This document shows, in pieces, positions 41,851 through 52,271 of a DNA stretch of 54,862 bases (positions within the stretch are counted from its first letter, which is position 1; each line of letters starts with the position of its first letter). Under the pieces are notes generated by a model. The model did not search any database. It was not told where the DNA came from and saw only the letters and a program-made list of their open reading frames with translations. The position numbers were made by a program, and so were the translations under genes. The stretch comes from Ignavibacteria bacterium RIFOXYB12_FULL_35_14 (GTDB lineage Bacteria; Bacteroidota; Ignavibacteria; Ignavibacteriales; Ignavibacteriaceae). The DNA lies in NCBI GenBank assembly GCA_001803045.1, contig MHAR01000008.1, forward strand, positions 1 through 54,862, given 5' to 3'.

Positions 41851-43134
41851 ATGAATTTACTTTCACTTTCAATCAGCCATCATACAGCACCTGTTGAATT
41901 AAGGGAAGCTCTTCATCTTAACAATGAAGAAATAAAAACTTTTATTGAACAGGCTAAGGGAAAACTCTTCAACGAGGGTTTGATACTTTCCACCTGCAAT
42001 AGAACAGAAATTTACGGTATTCCATCCGATCCGAACATAAATCATTCTGTCGTTCAAAGTTTTATACTAGGATTAAAACCTGTACCGGAAATAAAATCAG
42101 AAATTTTCAAAAATTATTTTTCATTCGATGCGGTAAAACATTTATTTGGAGTTATTACCGGAATAGATTCTTTGCTTATCGGCGATAATCAAATTTATCA
42201 TCAGGTAAAAGACTCTATGCGTTACGTAGAAGAGCTTAAGTTCACTGGATTCTTAACCCAAAAATTATTTGATGCCGCTATCAAAACCGGGAAAAGAGCA
42301 ATCAACGAAACTGAGATAAGTGAAGGCGCCGTAACGGTAAGCTATGCAGCAGTACAATTAATTGAAAAAATATTTTCCAACTTGTCAAAAAAATCTGCAC
42401 TGGTAATTGGCGCTGGCGAAACAGGCGAAATAGCAGCTAAACATTTAAGAGAAAAATTAATTGGTAGACTCACCATAACAAATAGAACTTTTGAAAAAGG
42501 ACAGCTCCTGGCTGAATCTCTTCAAGCAAGAATAATTCCTTTCGAAAATTTCAAATCTTCGCTTCATGAATTCGACATAATCATCAGTGCAACAAGCTCG
42601 GAAAATTTACTTTTAACTAAAGATGAAATTCGCGCTATAATGAAGAAGCGTAATTTTGCAGATCTTGTTATAACCGACATTGCCATTCCAAGAAACATTG
42701 ATCCGGAATCAAAAGAAATAGATTATGTATTTTATCATGATATTGATTCACTGAACATTATTGTCGAGCAAAACCTAACAAAGCGTCGTGCTCAAATTCC
42801 CAGAGTAGAAAAAATAATTGATGAGGAATTGAAAAGCTTCTTCGATTGGTATCACTCGCTTGAGGTTGCGCCAACTATTAAAAGCATACGAGATCATTTT
42901 GAAAATATTCGTCTTGCGGAAGTTGAAAAGAATAAAAATAAATTTTCAAGCGAGGATCAGGAAAAGCTTGAGATAGTTACTAAGCGAATAGTTAATAAAA
43001 TCCTGCATCAGCCCACTGTTGAGCTTAAGAAACTTACCGAAGGCGAGAACAACCATGATGAAACTGCTGCAAAAGTAGGAATTATTCGCGAAATATTCGG
43101 AATAGACAACGCCAGCTCTAAGGAAGAAAAATAA
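41851..43134 (+). CDS. hemA: Glutamyl-tRNA reductase
   Basis: HemA reduces glutamyl-tRNA to glutamate-1-semialdehyde with NADPH, the committed step of the C5 haem route. The 427-aa protein has the nucleophile Cys49 in ILSTCNRTEIYG, the substrate motif DSLLIGDNQIYHQVK, and the NADPH motif VIGAGETGEIAAKHL. The C-terminal dimerisation domain follows (about 310-415). Control in other bacteria is by haem-triggered turnover, and the adjacent HemX may take part. The start follows hemX after 3 nt. Confidence 0.97.
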   Translation: MNLLSLSISHHTAPVELREALHLNNEEIKTFIEQAKGKLFNEGLILSTCNRTEIYGIPSDPNINHSVVQSFILGLKPVPEIKSEIFKNYFSFDAVKHLFGVITGIDSLLIGDNQIYHQVKDSMRYVEELKFTGFLTQKLFDAAIKTGKRAINETEISEGAVTVSYAAVQLIEKIFSNLSKKSALVIGAGETGEIAAKHLREKLIGRLTITNRTFEKGQLLAESLQARIIPFENFKSSLHEFDIIISATSSENLLLTKDEIRAIMKKRNFADLVITDIAIPRNIDPESKEIDYVFYHDIDSLNIIVEQNLTKRRAQIPRVEKIIDEELKSFFDWYHSLEVAPTIKSIRDHFENIRLAEVEKNKNKFSSEDQEKLEIVTKRIVNKILHQPTVELKKLTEGENNHDETAAKVGIIREIFGIDNASSKEEK

Positions 43135-44082
43135 TTGAAGACAAAGATTATAATTGGTTCACGCGGAAGTAAGCTGGCTCTCTGGCAAGCCGACTTTGTA
43201 AAAAGGGAGTTGGAGAAGCGCAATAAAAATCTTCGCGTAGAGATTAAAATCATCAAAACCAAAGGTGATAAAATTCTTGGTGTTGCTCTTTCAAAAATTG
43301 GTGACAAAAGTTTATTTACCAAAGAGCTTGAAGTAGCTCTACTGAACAAGGAAATTGATATTGCTGTTCATAGCTTAAAGGACTTGCAAACAATAATTCC
43401 GAACGGTTTGAAACTTGCGGCTGTTTCTAAAAGGCACAATGTTGAAGATGTGCTTATCGCTCGAAAAAAAGGAACGACCATATTTTCGTTTAAAGAAAAT
43501 GCAGTTGTAGGAACAGGATCGCTCCGCAGAAAAAGTCAGCTTCTTCATCTTCGCCCTGATATAAAGATTGAAGAACTTAGAGGAAATGTTCCGTCGAGAA
43601 TAAAAACCTTTCTTAATTCGAATTGGGATGCAATAATTTTAGCACGCGCAGGAGTTGAACGGCTTAAACTCAGCAAATTTATTTCCTCAGTTATATCCAG
43701 CGATATTATGCTTCCGGCTGTTGGTCAAGGTGCTCTCGGAATTGAGATTGGAGAAAACAATAAAATTGTGAATGAAATAGTTCGATCAATTCATCATGAA
43801 GATACTTACATTGCAGTTCTAGCTGAAAGAGCTTTACTAAGAACTCTTGAAGGCGGCTGCCAGGTTCCAATCGGCGCATTTGCAGAAATTAAATCAACAG
43901 GACTTTATCTTGATGCCTTAGTCGGTTCTTTAGATGGAAAGTTAACCTTCAGAAAAAAAGTTCGCGGATCAAAAAAATATCCGGAAAAATTGGGAATACA
44001 ACTTGCCAAGAGTTTGTTAAAAGCTGGTGCAAGTGAAATTCTTGACGAAATTTATTACACCGAAAGAAAAAATAAGAGTTAG
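43135..44082 (+). CDS. hemC: Hydroxymethylbilane synthase (porphobilinogen deaminase)
   Basis: HemC links four porphobilinogens into hydroxymethylbilane on its dipyrromethane cofactor. The 315-aa protein has GSRGSKLALWQADFV, the catalytic Asp83 in HSLKDLQT, TGSLRRKSQLLHLRPD and the cofactor Cys242 in LEGGCQVPIGAFA. It starts at TTG 43135, the base after the hemA stop. No ATG fits, and the TTG gives the normal N-terminus (KTKIIIGSRGSKLALWQ). Confidence 0.96.
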   Translation: MKTKIIIGSRGSKLALWQADFVKRELEKRNKNLRVEIKIIKTKGDKILGVALSKIGDKSLFTKELEVALLNKEIDIAVHSLKDLQTIIPNGLKLAAVSKRHNVEDVLIARKKGTTIFSFKENAVVGTGSLRRKSQLLHLRPDIKIEELRGNVPSRIKTFLNSNWDAIILARAGVERLKLSKFISSVISSDIMLPAVGQGALGIEIGENNKIVNEIVRSIHHEDTYIAVLAERALLRTLEGGCQVPIGAFAEIKSTGLYLDALVGSLDGKLTFRKKVRGSKKYPEKLGIQLAKSLLKAGASEILDEIYYTERKNKS

Positions 44083-44088
44083 AAGAAA

Positions 44089-44901
44089 GTGTTGAATATT
44101 AATTCTGAACAACCGCTAAAAAATAAAATTATTGTTCTAACCAGAAGCCCGGAACAGGCGCGTCAATCAAGTGCAATATTTGAAAAGTTGGGTGCGAAAG
44201 TCTTACTTTTTCCTACCATCAAGATTATTCCGCCGAAAAGCTGGGAAGAATTCGACAAATCTGTAAAACGATTGAGAGAATTTGATTACATTATTTTTAC
44301 TTCACCTAATGCTGTTAAGATGTTCTGCAGAAGATGTCAGGAAATTAGTGTTGAAGCAGATTTTCATTTGATTAAAGTGGTAGCTGTAGGAAAAAAAACC
44401 GAATCTTTGTGTGGCGAAAATAATATTCCTGTTCATATTACTCCATATAAGTTTACCAGCAAAGGAATAATTAAAAAACTAAAAGAGATAGACTTCGGTG
44501 GGAAACGATTTTTCATCCCAAAGTCAGCAATTGCTCGTAATGAACTTAAGCTGGGAATCGAAAAAGTTGGAGGAATTGTGCATGCTGCTGATGTATATGA
44601 TGTTGCAATATTTGAGAAAGAAGAAATTAAAGAGAACATAGAAGAATTATCAAAACATAAACCCGATGTATACATTTTCACAAGTCCATCAACATTTGAA
44701 AATTTTTCAAAGATACTCGGCTTAACCAAACCGGCTGAATATTTTCTTGATAGTCACATTGCCGCAATAGGTCCGACTACTAAATCCGCAATTGAGAAAA
44801 GAGATGTCGTAGTGGATATCATGCCTGAAGAATACTCGATGGATGCCATGGCTAAATCATTGGTGAATTTTTATCAAACCAAGCTTTTAAAAAAGAAATA
44901 A
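44089..44901 (+). CDS. hemD: Uroporphyrinogen-III synthase
   Basis: HemD closes hydroxymethylbilane to uroporphyrinogen III with D-ring inversion. The 270-aa protein has the two-domain HemD layout and the few conserved pieces of this variable family: VLTRSPEQARQ, YIIFTSPNAVKMF, VVAVGKKT, and in the second half DVYIFTSPSTFENF and IAAIGPTTKSAIEK. It starts at GTG 44089 (or TTG 44092), 6 nt after hemC. Identity is supported by the gene order. Confidence 0.92.
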   Translation: MLNINSEQPLKNKIIVLTRSPEQARQSSAIFEKLGAKVLLFPTIKIIPPKSWEEFDKSVKRLREFDYIIFTSPNAVKMFCRRCQEISVEADFHLIKVVAVGKKTESLCGENNIPVHITPYKFTSKGIIKKLKEIDFGGKRFFIPKSAIARNELKLGIEKVGGIVHAADVYDVAIFEKEEIKENIEELSKHKPDVYIFTSPSTFENFSKILGLTKPAEYFLDSHIAAIGPTTKSAIEKRDVVVDIMPEEYSMDAMAKSLVNFYQTKLLKKK

Positions 44902-44918
44902 AAAAAGGGGAAATATTT

Positions 44919-45983
44919 TTGAGTAATCTAAAGAATGATTTGTTTCTAAAAGCCTGTAAGCGACAACCTGTCGTTAGAACTCCAATTTGGATAATGCGTC
45001 AAGCAGGACGATATTTACCTGAATATCGATATATACGAAAAAAATATGATTTTTTGACTATGTGTAAAACTCCCGAGCTTGCAACGGAAGTAACATTACA
45101 ACCGGTAGATCTTATAGGTGTTGATGCTGCAATAATATTTTCAGATATACTTGTAATTCCAGAAGCGATGGGAATGAACCTGAAAATAATTGAAAGTAAA
45201 GGACCAGTACTTTATAATCCTATTCGAACTATTAACGATATTAAAAGATTAAAAGAGGTGGATCCTGCCAAAGAATTAAAGTACATTCTTGATGCCGTTT
45301 CACTAACAAAAAAAGAATTAAACGGACGAATTCCGTTAATCGGCTTTGCCGGCTCTCCTTGGACTTTGATGACCTACATGGTTGAAGGCGGCGGATCGAA
45401 AAATTTTTCTGAAATAAAAAAATTCATCTACAATCAGCCGAAAGCTGCACATATACTGCTTAATAAAATTGCCGATGCAGTTGCGGATTATCTTACAGCA
45501 AAAATCCGCGCCGGTGCTGATGCAGTTCAAATATTTGATACATGGGGGGGAATTCTTTCACAAAATGATTTTCAAGAATTCTCTCTTACCTATATTTCAA
45601 AAATCATTTCACAAATAAAACGAAAAGATGAACCGGTTATCGTTTTTTGTAAAGGCGTTCACTTTGGAATGGAACAGTTGGCAAATTCCGGTGCCGATGT
45701 AATAGGATTGGATTGGACAATGAATCTTGGAGAAGTAAGAAAAAAAATCGGGAATAAAGTTGCGCTTCAGGGCAATCTTGATCCGACCGTGCTTTATGCG
45801 CCCAAAGAAAAGATCAGAAAAGAGACCGTGAGAGTATTGCAATCTTTTGGGAAGGGTAATGGCCACATATTTAATTTGGGTCACGGCATCCCTCCCGATG
45901 TCAATCCTGAAAATGCTAAAGCGCTGGTAGCTTATCTTAAAGAAGAAAGCAAAATATTTCACCACAGAGGCACAAAGTCATAA
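44919..45983 (+). CDS. hemE: Uroporphyrinogen decarboxylase
   Basis: HemE removes four acetate carboxyls to give coproporphyrinogen III. The 354-aa protein has the signature PIWIMRQAGRYLPEYR at the N-terminus, IIFSDILVIPEAMGM with the catalytic Asp, GFAGSPWTLMTYM, QIFDTWGGILS and NLGHGIPPDVNPEN. It starts at TTG 44919, 5 nt after AGGGGAAA-type sequence; no closer ATG exists. The C-terminus ends HHRGTKS. Confidence 0.97.
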   Translation: MSNLKNDLFLKACKRQPVVRTPIWIMRQAGRYLPEYRYIRKKYDFLTMCKTPELATEVTLQPVDLIGVDAAIIFSDILVIPEAMGMNLKIIESKGPVLYNPIRTINDIKRLKEVDPAKELKYILDAVSLTKKELNGRIPLIGFAGSPWTLMTYMVEGGGSKNFSEIKKFIYNQPKAAHILLNKIADAVADYLTAKIRAGADAVQIFDTWGGILSQNDFQEFSLTYISKIISQIKRKDEPVIVFCKGVHFGMEQLANSGADVIGLDWTMNLGEVRKKIGNKVALQGNLDPTVLYAPKEKIRKETVRVLQSFGKGNGHIFNLGHGIPPDVNPENAKALVAYLKEESKIFHHRGTKS

Positions 45984-46007
45984 TGAAGTTGAGCAAAAGG
46001 AATTAGT

Positions 46008-47384
46008 ATGTTCAAAATAGATTTAGAAAAAATAAAAAAGTACGATAAGCCAGGACCTCGCTACACAAGCTATCCGACGGCTCCGCAGTTTAACGAGAGC
46101 TTTAAGGCAGCGCATTATCTTGATGAAATAATCAAAACCAATTACGGAGAAAATCTTCATGATCTTTCTCTTTATTATCATCTTCCTTACTGTGATACAC
46201 TTTGTTACTTCTGTGGATGCAACATGATAATAACACGCAACAGAGATCGCGTAAAGGAATATATTCGTTATATTAAAAAGGAAATGGATTTGTTAAGAAG
46301 CTGCTTGCTGCCAGATAGAAAAGTAACTCAGCTTCATTGGGGAGGAGGAACCCCAACTCACCTGAATCCCGATGAGATTGATGATCTTGCGTCGTATATT
46401 CAGTCTTCTTTCAACTTTAAAGATAGTTCAGAAAATGGATGTGAAATTGATCCCCGGGGATTAACCAAAGCACATCTCGAAGTTTTAAGAAAAAATGGCT
46501 TTAACAGAATCAGTATGGGAGTTCAGGATTTTAATGAGAAAGTCCAGAAAGCTACTAATAGAATCCAGCCCGAAGATATAACAAGACAAACAGTAAATTG
46601 GATTCGTGAATTAGGATTTCAGAGCTTGAATCTTGATCTGATTTACGGACTTCCTTATCAATCAACTGAAACATTTGCAGAAACAGTTAACAAGATAATT
46701 GATATCTCTCCCGACCGAATTGCGGTTTTCAATTACGCGCACGTTCCATGGATGAAGAAACACATGGCATTAATTCACGCTGAAGATCTCCCTGTACCCG
46801 AGGAAAAATTAAATATTCTTAAAATGACGATAGAGAAGTTAACATCTGCTGGATATGTTTTTATTGGAATGGATCACTTTGCGAAACCAAATGATGACTT
46901 GGCAATTGCTTTAAAAGAGAAAAAACTTTACCGAAACTTCCAGGGTTACAGCACAAATGCAAATGCAGATTTGTACGCCATGGGAATTACTGCGATCAGT
47001 CAGCTTCAAAAAATTTATGCGCAGAATTATAAGGCTGAAAAGGAATATTACAACGCACTTGATCGTGAAACTCTGCCAACTGTAAAAGGTTACCAGTTAA
47101 CTGAAGATGATGAGCTAAGACGTTTTATAATTATGAAAATTATGTGCGACTTTGGACTAAACTTCAAAACAGTTGAAGAAAAATTCAAAATAGATTTTAA
47201 AAAATATTTTGTATGGGGACTGAACAACCTTAGGGAAATGGAAACTGACGATTTGCTTACCTTAAATGACAACGGAATTAAAGTCACGGAAATGGGCAGA
47301 TTATTAATCCGCAATATTGCCATGAACTTTGACGGTTATATTGAGCGCAAAGAAGATACAGCTAGGTATTCTAGAACAGTATAG
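46008..47384 (+). CDS. hemN: Oxygen-independent coproporphyrinogen III oxidase
   Basis: HemN is a radical-SAM enzyme that decarboxylates coproporphyrinogen III to protoporphyrinogen IX without O2. The 458-aa protein has the cluster motif YCDTLCYFCGCN (Cys62, Cys66, Cys69, then Cys71), GPRYTSYPTAPQF at the N-terminus, WGGGTPTHL, and DLIYGLPYQS. These and the length are those of true HemN rather than the HemW paralogue. It starts at ATG 46008 after AAAGGAA. Confidence 0.96.
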   Translation: MFKIDLEKIKKYDKPGPRYTSYPTAPQFNESFKAAHYLDEIIKTNYGENLHDLSLYYHLPYCDTLCYFCGCNMIITRNRDRVKEYIRYIKKEMDLLRSCLLPDRKVTQLHWGGGTPTHLNPDEIDDLASYIQSSFNFKDSSENGCEIDPRGLTKAHLEVLRKNGFNRISMGVQDFNEKVQKATNRIQPEDITRQTVNWIRELGFQSLNLDLIYGLPYQSTETFAETVNKIIDISPDRIAVFNYAHVPWMKKHMALIHAEDLPVPEEKLNILKMTIEKLTSAGYVFIGMDHFAKPNDDLAIALKEKKLYRNFQGYSTNANADLYAMGITAISQLQKIYAQNYKAEKEYYNALDRETLPTVKGYQLTEDDELRRFIIMKIMCDFGLNFKTVEEKFKIDFKKYFVWGLNNLREMETDDLLTLNDNGIKVTEMGRLLIRNIAMNFDGYIERKEDTARYSRTV

Positions 47385-47404
47385 TCTTATTTAAGGAATT
47401 TAAT

Positions 47405-48358
47405 TTGCAAAAAATCGCTGTAGTGCTTTTCAATCTTGGCGGGCCAGATTCATTAGATGCAATAGAACCATTTTTATTTAATTTGTTCTGTGACCAGGAT
47501 ATTTTCAATTTACCGTTCGGACAAAAACTTTTTGCGCGATTAATTTCGAAGCGCCGTGCACCTAAAGTTGCAGTTCAATATAAACTTATCGGTGGTAAAT
47601 CTCCTATAAACGAGTGGACTGAGAAACAAAGAGCAATGCTTGAAGAAAATTTACGAAAAGATTTTCCATCTCTTGATGTTTATAAAGCTATGCGATACTG
47701 GAAACCTCTTACAATTGAAACCGTTTCTAATATTGAAAGTAAGAACTATGACAAAATCGTTTTGCTTCCGCTCTATCCTCATTACTCAAAAACAACAACA
47801 GGTTCTTCTTTTAATGAATGGAATAGACATTATAAAAATGATAGTTCCAAACTAATTTATGTTAACAGCTATCCAACTAACGAAAAATATATCGTGGCAA
47901 TTAATCAAAGAATTGATGAGTCAATACTACAATTTCCAAAGAAAGTTCGAAATGAAATACAAATTGTTTTCAGCGCGCACGGAACCCCGGTTAGTTTAGT
48001 AAAGAAAGGCGATCCATATGGCGGACATATCCGACAAACCATTGAAACTGTAATGAAGAGCAGACAATATTCACACAATCATCACTTATGTTTCCAAAGT
48101 AAAGTTGGTCCGATGAAATGGCTGGAACCGGCAACAGACAAAAAGATTAAAGAGCTCGCTACTTTAAATAAAAAACATTTACTGATAGTGCCTATAAGTT
48201 TTGTTTCCGATCATGTTGAAACTTTATTTGAACTTGATATTGAATATCGGCACGTTGCAGAAAAAGCTGGTATAGAGAATTACATTGTTATGAAAGGATT
48301 GAATGATTCGAAATTGTTTATTGATGCACTTTCCGATCTGGTAAAAAATAATTTATGA
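47405..48358 (+). CDS. hemH: Ferrochelatase
   Basis: HemH inserts Fe2+ into protoporphyrin IX. The 317-aa protein has VVLFNLGGPDSLDAIEPFL, GGKSPINEWTEKQ, LLPLYPHYSKTTTGSSF, the catalytic His192 in FSAHGTPVSLVKKGDPY, QSKVGPMKWLEPATD and the acidic SFVSDHVETLFELDIEY with Glu272. It starts at TTG 47405, 7 nt after AAGGAAT. Its last four bases (ATGA) overlap the hemG start. Confidence 0.96.
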   Translation: MQKIAVVLFNLGGPDSLDAIEPFLFNLFCDQDIFNLPFGQKLFARLISKRRAPKVAVQYKLIGGKSPINEWTEKQRAMLEENLRKDFPSLDVYKAMRYWKPLTIETVSNIESKNYDKIVLLPLYPHYSKTTTGSSFNEWNRHYKNDSSKLIYVNSYPTNEKYIVAINQRIDESILQFPKKVRNEIQIVFSAHGTPVSLVKKGDPYGGHIRQTIETVMKSRQYSHNHHLCFQSKVGPMKWLEPATDKKIKELATLNKKHLLIVPISFVSDHVETLFELDIEYRHVAEKAGIENYIVMKGLNDSKLFIDALSDLVKNNL

Positions 48359-49746
48359 ATAAAAAAAGGATCACAGTTTTAGGTGCCGGTATTTCCGGTT
48401 TAGTAGCCGCATATTGGCTTGACAAAGATGGCTTCGATGTAAAGATACTCGAAGCTAAATGTGAAGCCGGCGGTACAATGGAAACTTCATACGAAAAAGG
48501 ATTTCTAATTGATTATGGTCCAAATAGTGGACTTGAGACAACTCCATTGATTCGTCAACTTGTTGATGAAGTTGGTTTATCAAATGAAATGATTTACGCG
48601 AGTCAAATATCTAATAAGAGATATATTCTTCGCGATAATAAACTGCATCCCTTACCAATGAATCCTCTTTCATTAATCAAGTCAAAATTATTTTCAGCTA
48701 AAGGAAAATTTCGATTATTGGGTGAACCATTTGTTGGTAAATCTGATGACGGTTATTACCAGAGTATCGCTCAATTTGTCTCCAGACGATTGGGACGTGA
48801 ATTTTTGGATTACGCAATTGATCCTTTTGTTAGCGGTGTGTTCGCCGGAGACCCTAATAAATTAAGCGTAAAGTCGGCATTTCCGAAATTGTACCGATTA
48901 GAAGAAGTTTATGGCGGATTAGTTAAAGGCATGATTAAAGGCGCACGCGAACGAAAGAAACGTGCCGAGGAATCTAAACAAAGTGCAAAAATGTTTTCAT
49001 TCATAAATGGAATGCAATCTTTCCCCATAGCAATTGCTCGGAAATTGAAAGATAATATTTCTTATGAGTGCAAAGTGCAAAGTATAGAACGCAGAACGCA
49101 GAGTGCAGAATTTAAAACCAGTCGGTGGAAAATAATTTATGAAAATAGCGGACATACACATGAAATAATTTCCGATTATGTTCTATCTACTGTTCCGGTT
49201 CATTCGGCTTCAAAAATTTTTTCGTCTTTGGATAACGATTTTACAAAACATGCAGATAATATTTTTTACCCGCCTGTAATGGTTTTGTATTTGGGCTTCG
49301 ATAAAAAAGATATTGGAATTCCGCTTAATGGATTTGGTTATTTAATTCCATCGAAAGAAAAGAAAAATTTTCTTGGAGCTATCTGGAGTTCCGTAATCTT
49401 TCCAAATCGTTGCGATAATGATAGAGCAGCGTTCACACTTTTTATTGGCGGAGCTCGTTCTGCACATCTTTTCGAAAATGATACACAAGAATTAATTGAT
49501 AAGGTGCTGCATGAGTTTAAGCAGATAATGCATATAGACGCTGATCCAATTTTCTTAAGAGAAAAATTATGGCTGAAAGCTATTCCTCAATATAACATCG
49601 GTTACATCGAACACGATAATTATTTCAGTAAATTTGAATATGATCATCCAGGAATCTTTCTTAGCGGTAACTACCGCGGGGGAATTTCCGTAGGTGATTG
49701 TGTAAAAAATTCTTACGAAGTTTTTAAAAAAATAATTGAGAATTAA
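48355..49746 (+). CDS. hemG: Protoporphyrinogen oxidase, FAD-dependent HemY type
   Basis: The enzyme oxidises protoporphyrinogen IX to protoporphyrin IX. The 463-aa protein has the FAD motif VLGAGISGLVAAYWLDKDGF, KGFLIDYGPNSGLETT, the substrate-domain stretch FVSGVFAGDPNKLSVKSAFP, and the C-terminal FLSGNYRGGISVGDCVKNSY. This is the HemY family, called hemG in some schemes. About residues 238-255 contain an unusual Gln/Ser/Arg-rich insertion (CKVQSIERRTQSAEF) encoded by imperfect GTGCAAA / ACGCAGA repeats. This family usually uses O2, whereas the hemN step does not. Confidence 0.94.
   Translation: MNKKRITVLGAGISGLVAAYWLDKDGFDVKILEAKCEAGGTMETSYEKGFLIDYGPNSGLETTPLIRQLVDEVGLSNEMIYASQISNKRYILRDNKLHPLPMNPLSLIKSKLFSAKGKFRLLGEPFVGKSDDGYYQSIAQFVSRRLGREFLDYAIDPFVSGVFAGDPNKLSVKSAFPKLYRLEEVYGGLVKGMIKGARERKKRAEESKQSAKMFSFINGMQSFPIAIARKLKDNISYECKVQSIERRTQSAEFKTSRWKIIYENSGHTHEIISDYVLSTVPVHSASKIFSSLDNDFTKHADNIFYPPVMVLYLGFDKKDIGIPLNGFGYLIPSKEKKNFLGAIWSSVIFPNRCDNDRAAFTLFIGGARSAHLFENDTQELIDKVLHEFKQIMHIDADPIFLREKLWLKAIPQYNIGYIEHDNYFSKFEYDHPGIFLSGNYRGGISVGDCVKNSYEVFKKIIEN
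49066..49110 (+). repeat. In-frame GTGCAAA / ACGCAGA repeat inside hemG
   Basis: The stretch contains GAGTGCAAAGTGCAAAG followed by GAACGCAGAACGCAGAG and TGCAGAA. It is a low-complexity repeat that codes about 15 residues in a surface position between two conserved strands of the FAD protein, without breaking the frame. Confidence 0.6.
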
Positions 49747-50742
<996 letters not shown>

Positions 50743-50760
50743 CTTTTAACCGAGACATTG

Positions 50761-52053
50761 ATGAATATCAAAAAAAGCCAACAACTTTTCGAAGAGGCAA
50801 AAAAATATATTCCGGGCGGAGTTAATTCTCCTGTTCGAGCTTTCAAATCTGTTGGCGGAACGCCGCTATTTATGTCAAAAGGAAGTGGCTCTAAAATGTA
50901 TGATGTTGATGACAATGAATATATTGATTACATCGGAGGCTGGGGTCCGCATCTCTTCGGGCATAATCCTCACTTTATCAAAGAAGCATTACTTAAAGCA
51001 GTGGAGAAAGGTACAAGCTTTGGCGCACCGACAGAAATTGAAATCAAAATGGCAAAACTAATCTTGGAACTCGTTCCATCAATTGAAATGGTACGTATGG
51101 TTAATAGCGGAACCGAAGCAACAATGAGTGCTGTAAGAGCAGCTCGCGGTTATACTGGTAAAGATAAGATTATCAAGTTCGAAGGTTGCTATCACGGTCA
51201 TGGTGATTTCTTTTTGATTAAAGCCGGTTCCGGTGCGTTAACTTTTGGTGTGCCAACCAGTCCCGGCGTTACAAAAGGAAATGCCGCCGATACATTGGTC
51301 GCCGATTTTAACAACATCGAATCAGTAAAAAAATTAGTTAAGCAAAACAAGAATGAGATTGCAACTATTATCATAGAAGCTGTTGTTGGAAACATGGGAA
51401 CCGTTCGTGCGAAAGATTCTTTCACACAAGAGCTTCGCACAATTTGCGATGAAGAAAAAATTGTTTTGATATTTGATGAGGTAATGACCGGCTTCCGTCT
51501 GGCACAAGGCGGCGCTCAAGAAATTCTTGGTGTAAAACCTGATCTTTCAACATTTGGAAAAATTATCGGCGGCGGGCTGCCTGTTGGTGCTTACGGCGGC
51601 AATAAAGAAATTATGGAAATGGTTTCACCGAGCGGACCGGTTTATCAAGCGGGGACATTAAGCGGAAATCCTTTAGCTATGAATGCGGGATACGCTGCGC
51701 TTATATACATCAAAGAACATCCTGAAGTTTATCAGACACTCGAAGAGAAATCCGCTTATTTAGAAAACGGAATTAAAGACGGAATAAAATCGGTTGGCAA
51801 AAATTTCCAATTCAACCGCATCGGTTCTATGATGACATTCTTCTTTACTGAAGAGAAAGTAACTGATTTCAGTACAGCTGTAAAATCTGATACTAAGCTT
51901 TACGGCAAATATTTTCATGAGATGTTGAACCGTGGAATTTATTTACCGCCAGCTCAGTTTGAAGCGATGTTTGTTTCCATTGCACACACTAAAGCAGATT
52001 TAGATAAAACAATAAGAGCCAGTCAAGAAGCGTTAAAAGCAATTAGTCTTTAA
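50761..52053 (+). CDS. hemL: Glutamate-1-semialdehyde 2,1-aminomutase
   Basis: HemL turns glutamate-1-semialdehyde into 5-aminolevulinate. The 430-aa PLP enzyme starts MNIKKSQQLFEEAKKYIPGG and then NSPVRAF. It has VNSGTEATMSAVRAARGYTG, CYHGHGDFFL and the PLP lysine 267 in TFGKIIGGGLPVGAYGG. ATG 50761 gives the expected N-terminus; the TTG three bases earlier is less likely. It ends the ten-gene operon. With HemA and HemB it completes aminolevulinate synthesis and use within one transcript. Confidence 0.97.
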   Translation: MNIKKSQQLFEEAKKYIPGGVNSPVRAFKSVGGTPLFMSKGSGSKMYDVDDNEYIDYIGGWGPHLFGHNPHFIKEALLKAVEKGTSFGAPTEIEIKMAKLILELVPSIEMVRMVNSGTEATMSAVRAARGYTGKDKIIKFEGCYHGHGDFFLIKAGSGALTFGVPTSPGVTKGNAADTLVADFNNIESVKKLVKQNKNEIATIIIEAVVGNMGTVRAKDSFTQELRTICDEEKIVLIFDEVMTGFRLAQGGAQEILGVKPDLSTFGKIIGGGLPVGAYGGNKEIMEMVSPSGPVYQAGTLSGNPLAMNAGYAALIYIKEHPEVYQTLEEKSAYLENGIKDGIKSVGKNFQFNRIGSMMTFFFTEEKVTDFSTAVKSDTKLYGKYFHEMLNRGIYLPPAQFEAMFVSIAHTKADLDKTIRASQEALKAISL

Positions 52054-52271
52054 CATCTGGTAGTAGACTTGTAATTTTTTCACTAAAAATTGCATGATTA
52101 GAATTTTTCAACGATCAAATATGCAAAACAATAACGTACAGAATGAAAGTGGATTTTTTCATTGGGTATGTTTTCCTTACTGCTTGTTTAAATTGTTTGC
52201 TAATTGTTTCTTGGTATAATATTCTTCTTTGAATACGATATGATACAGTTTTACTTATCTGATATTAAGAA

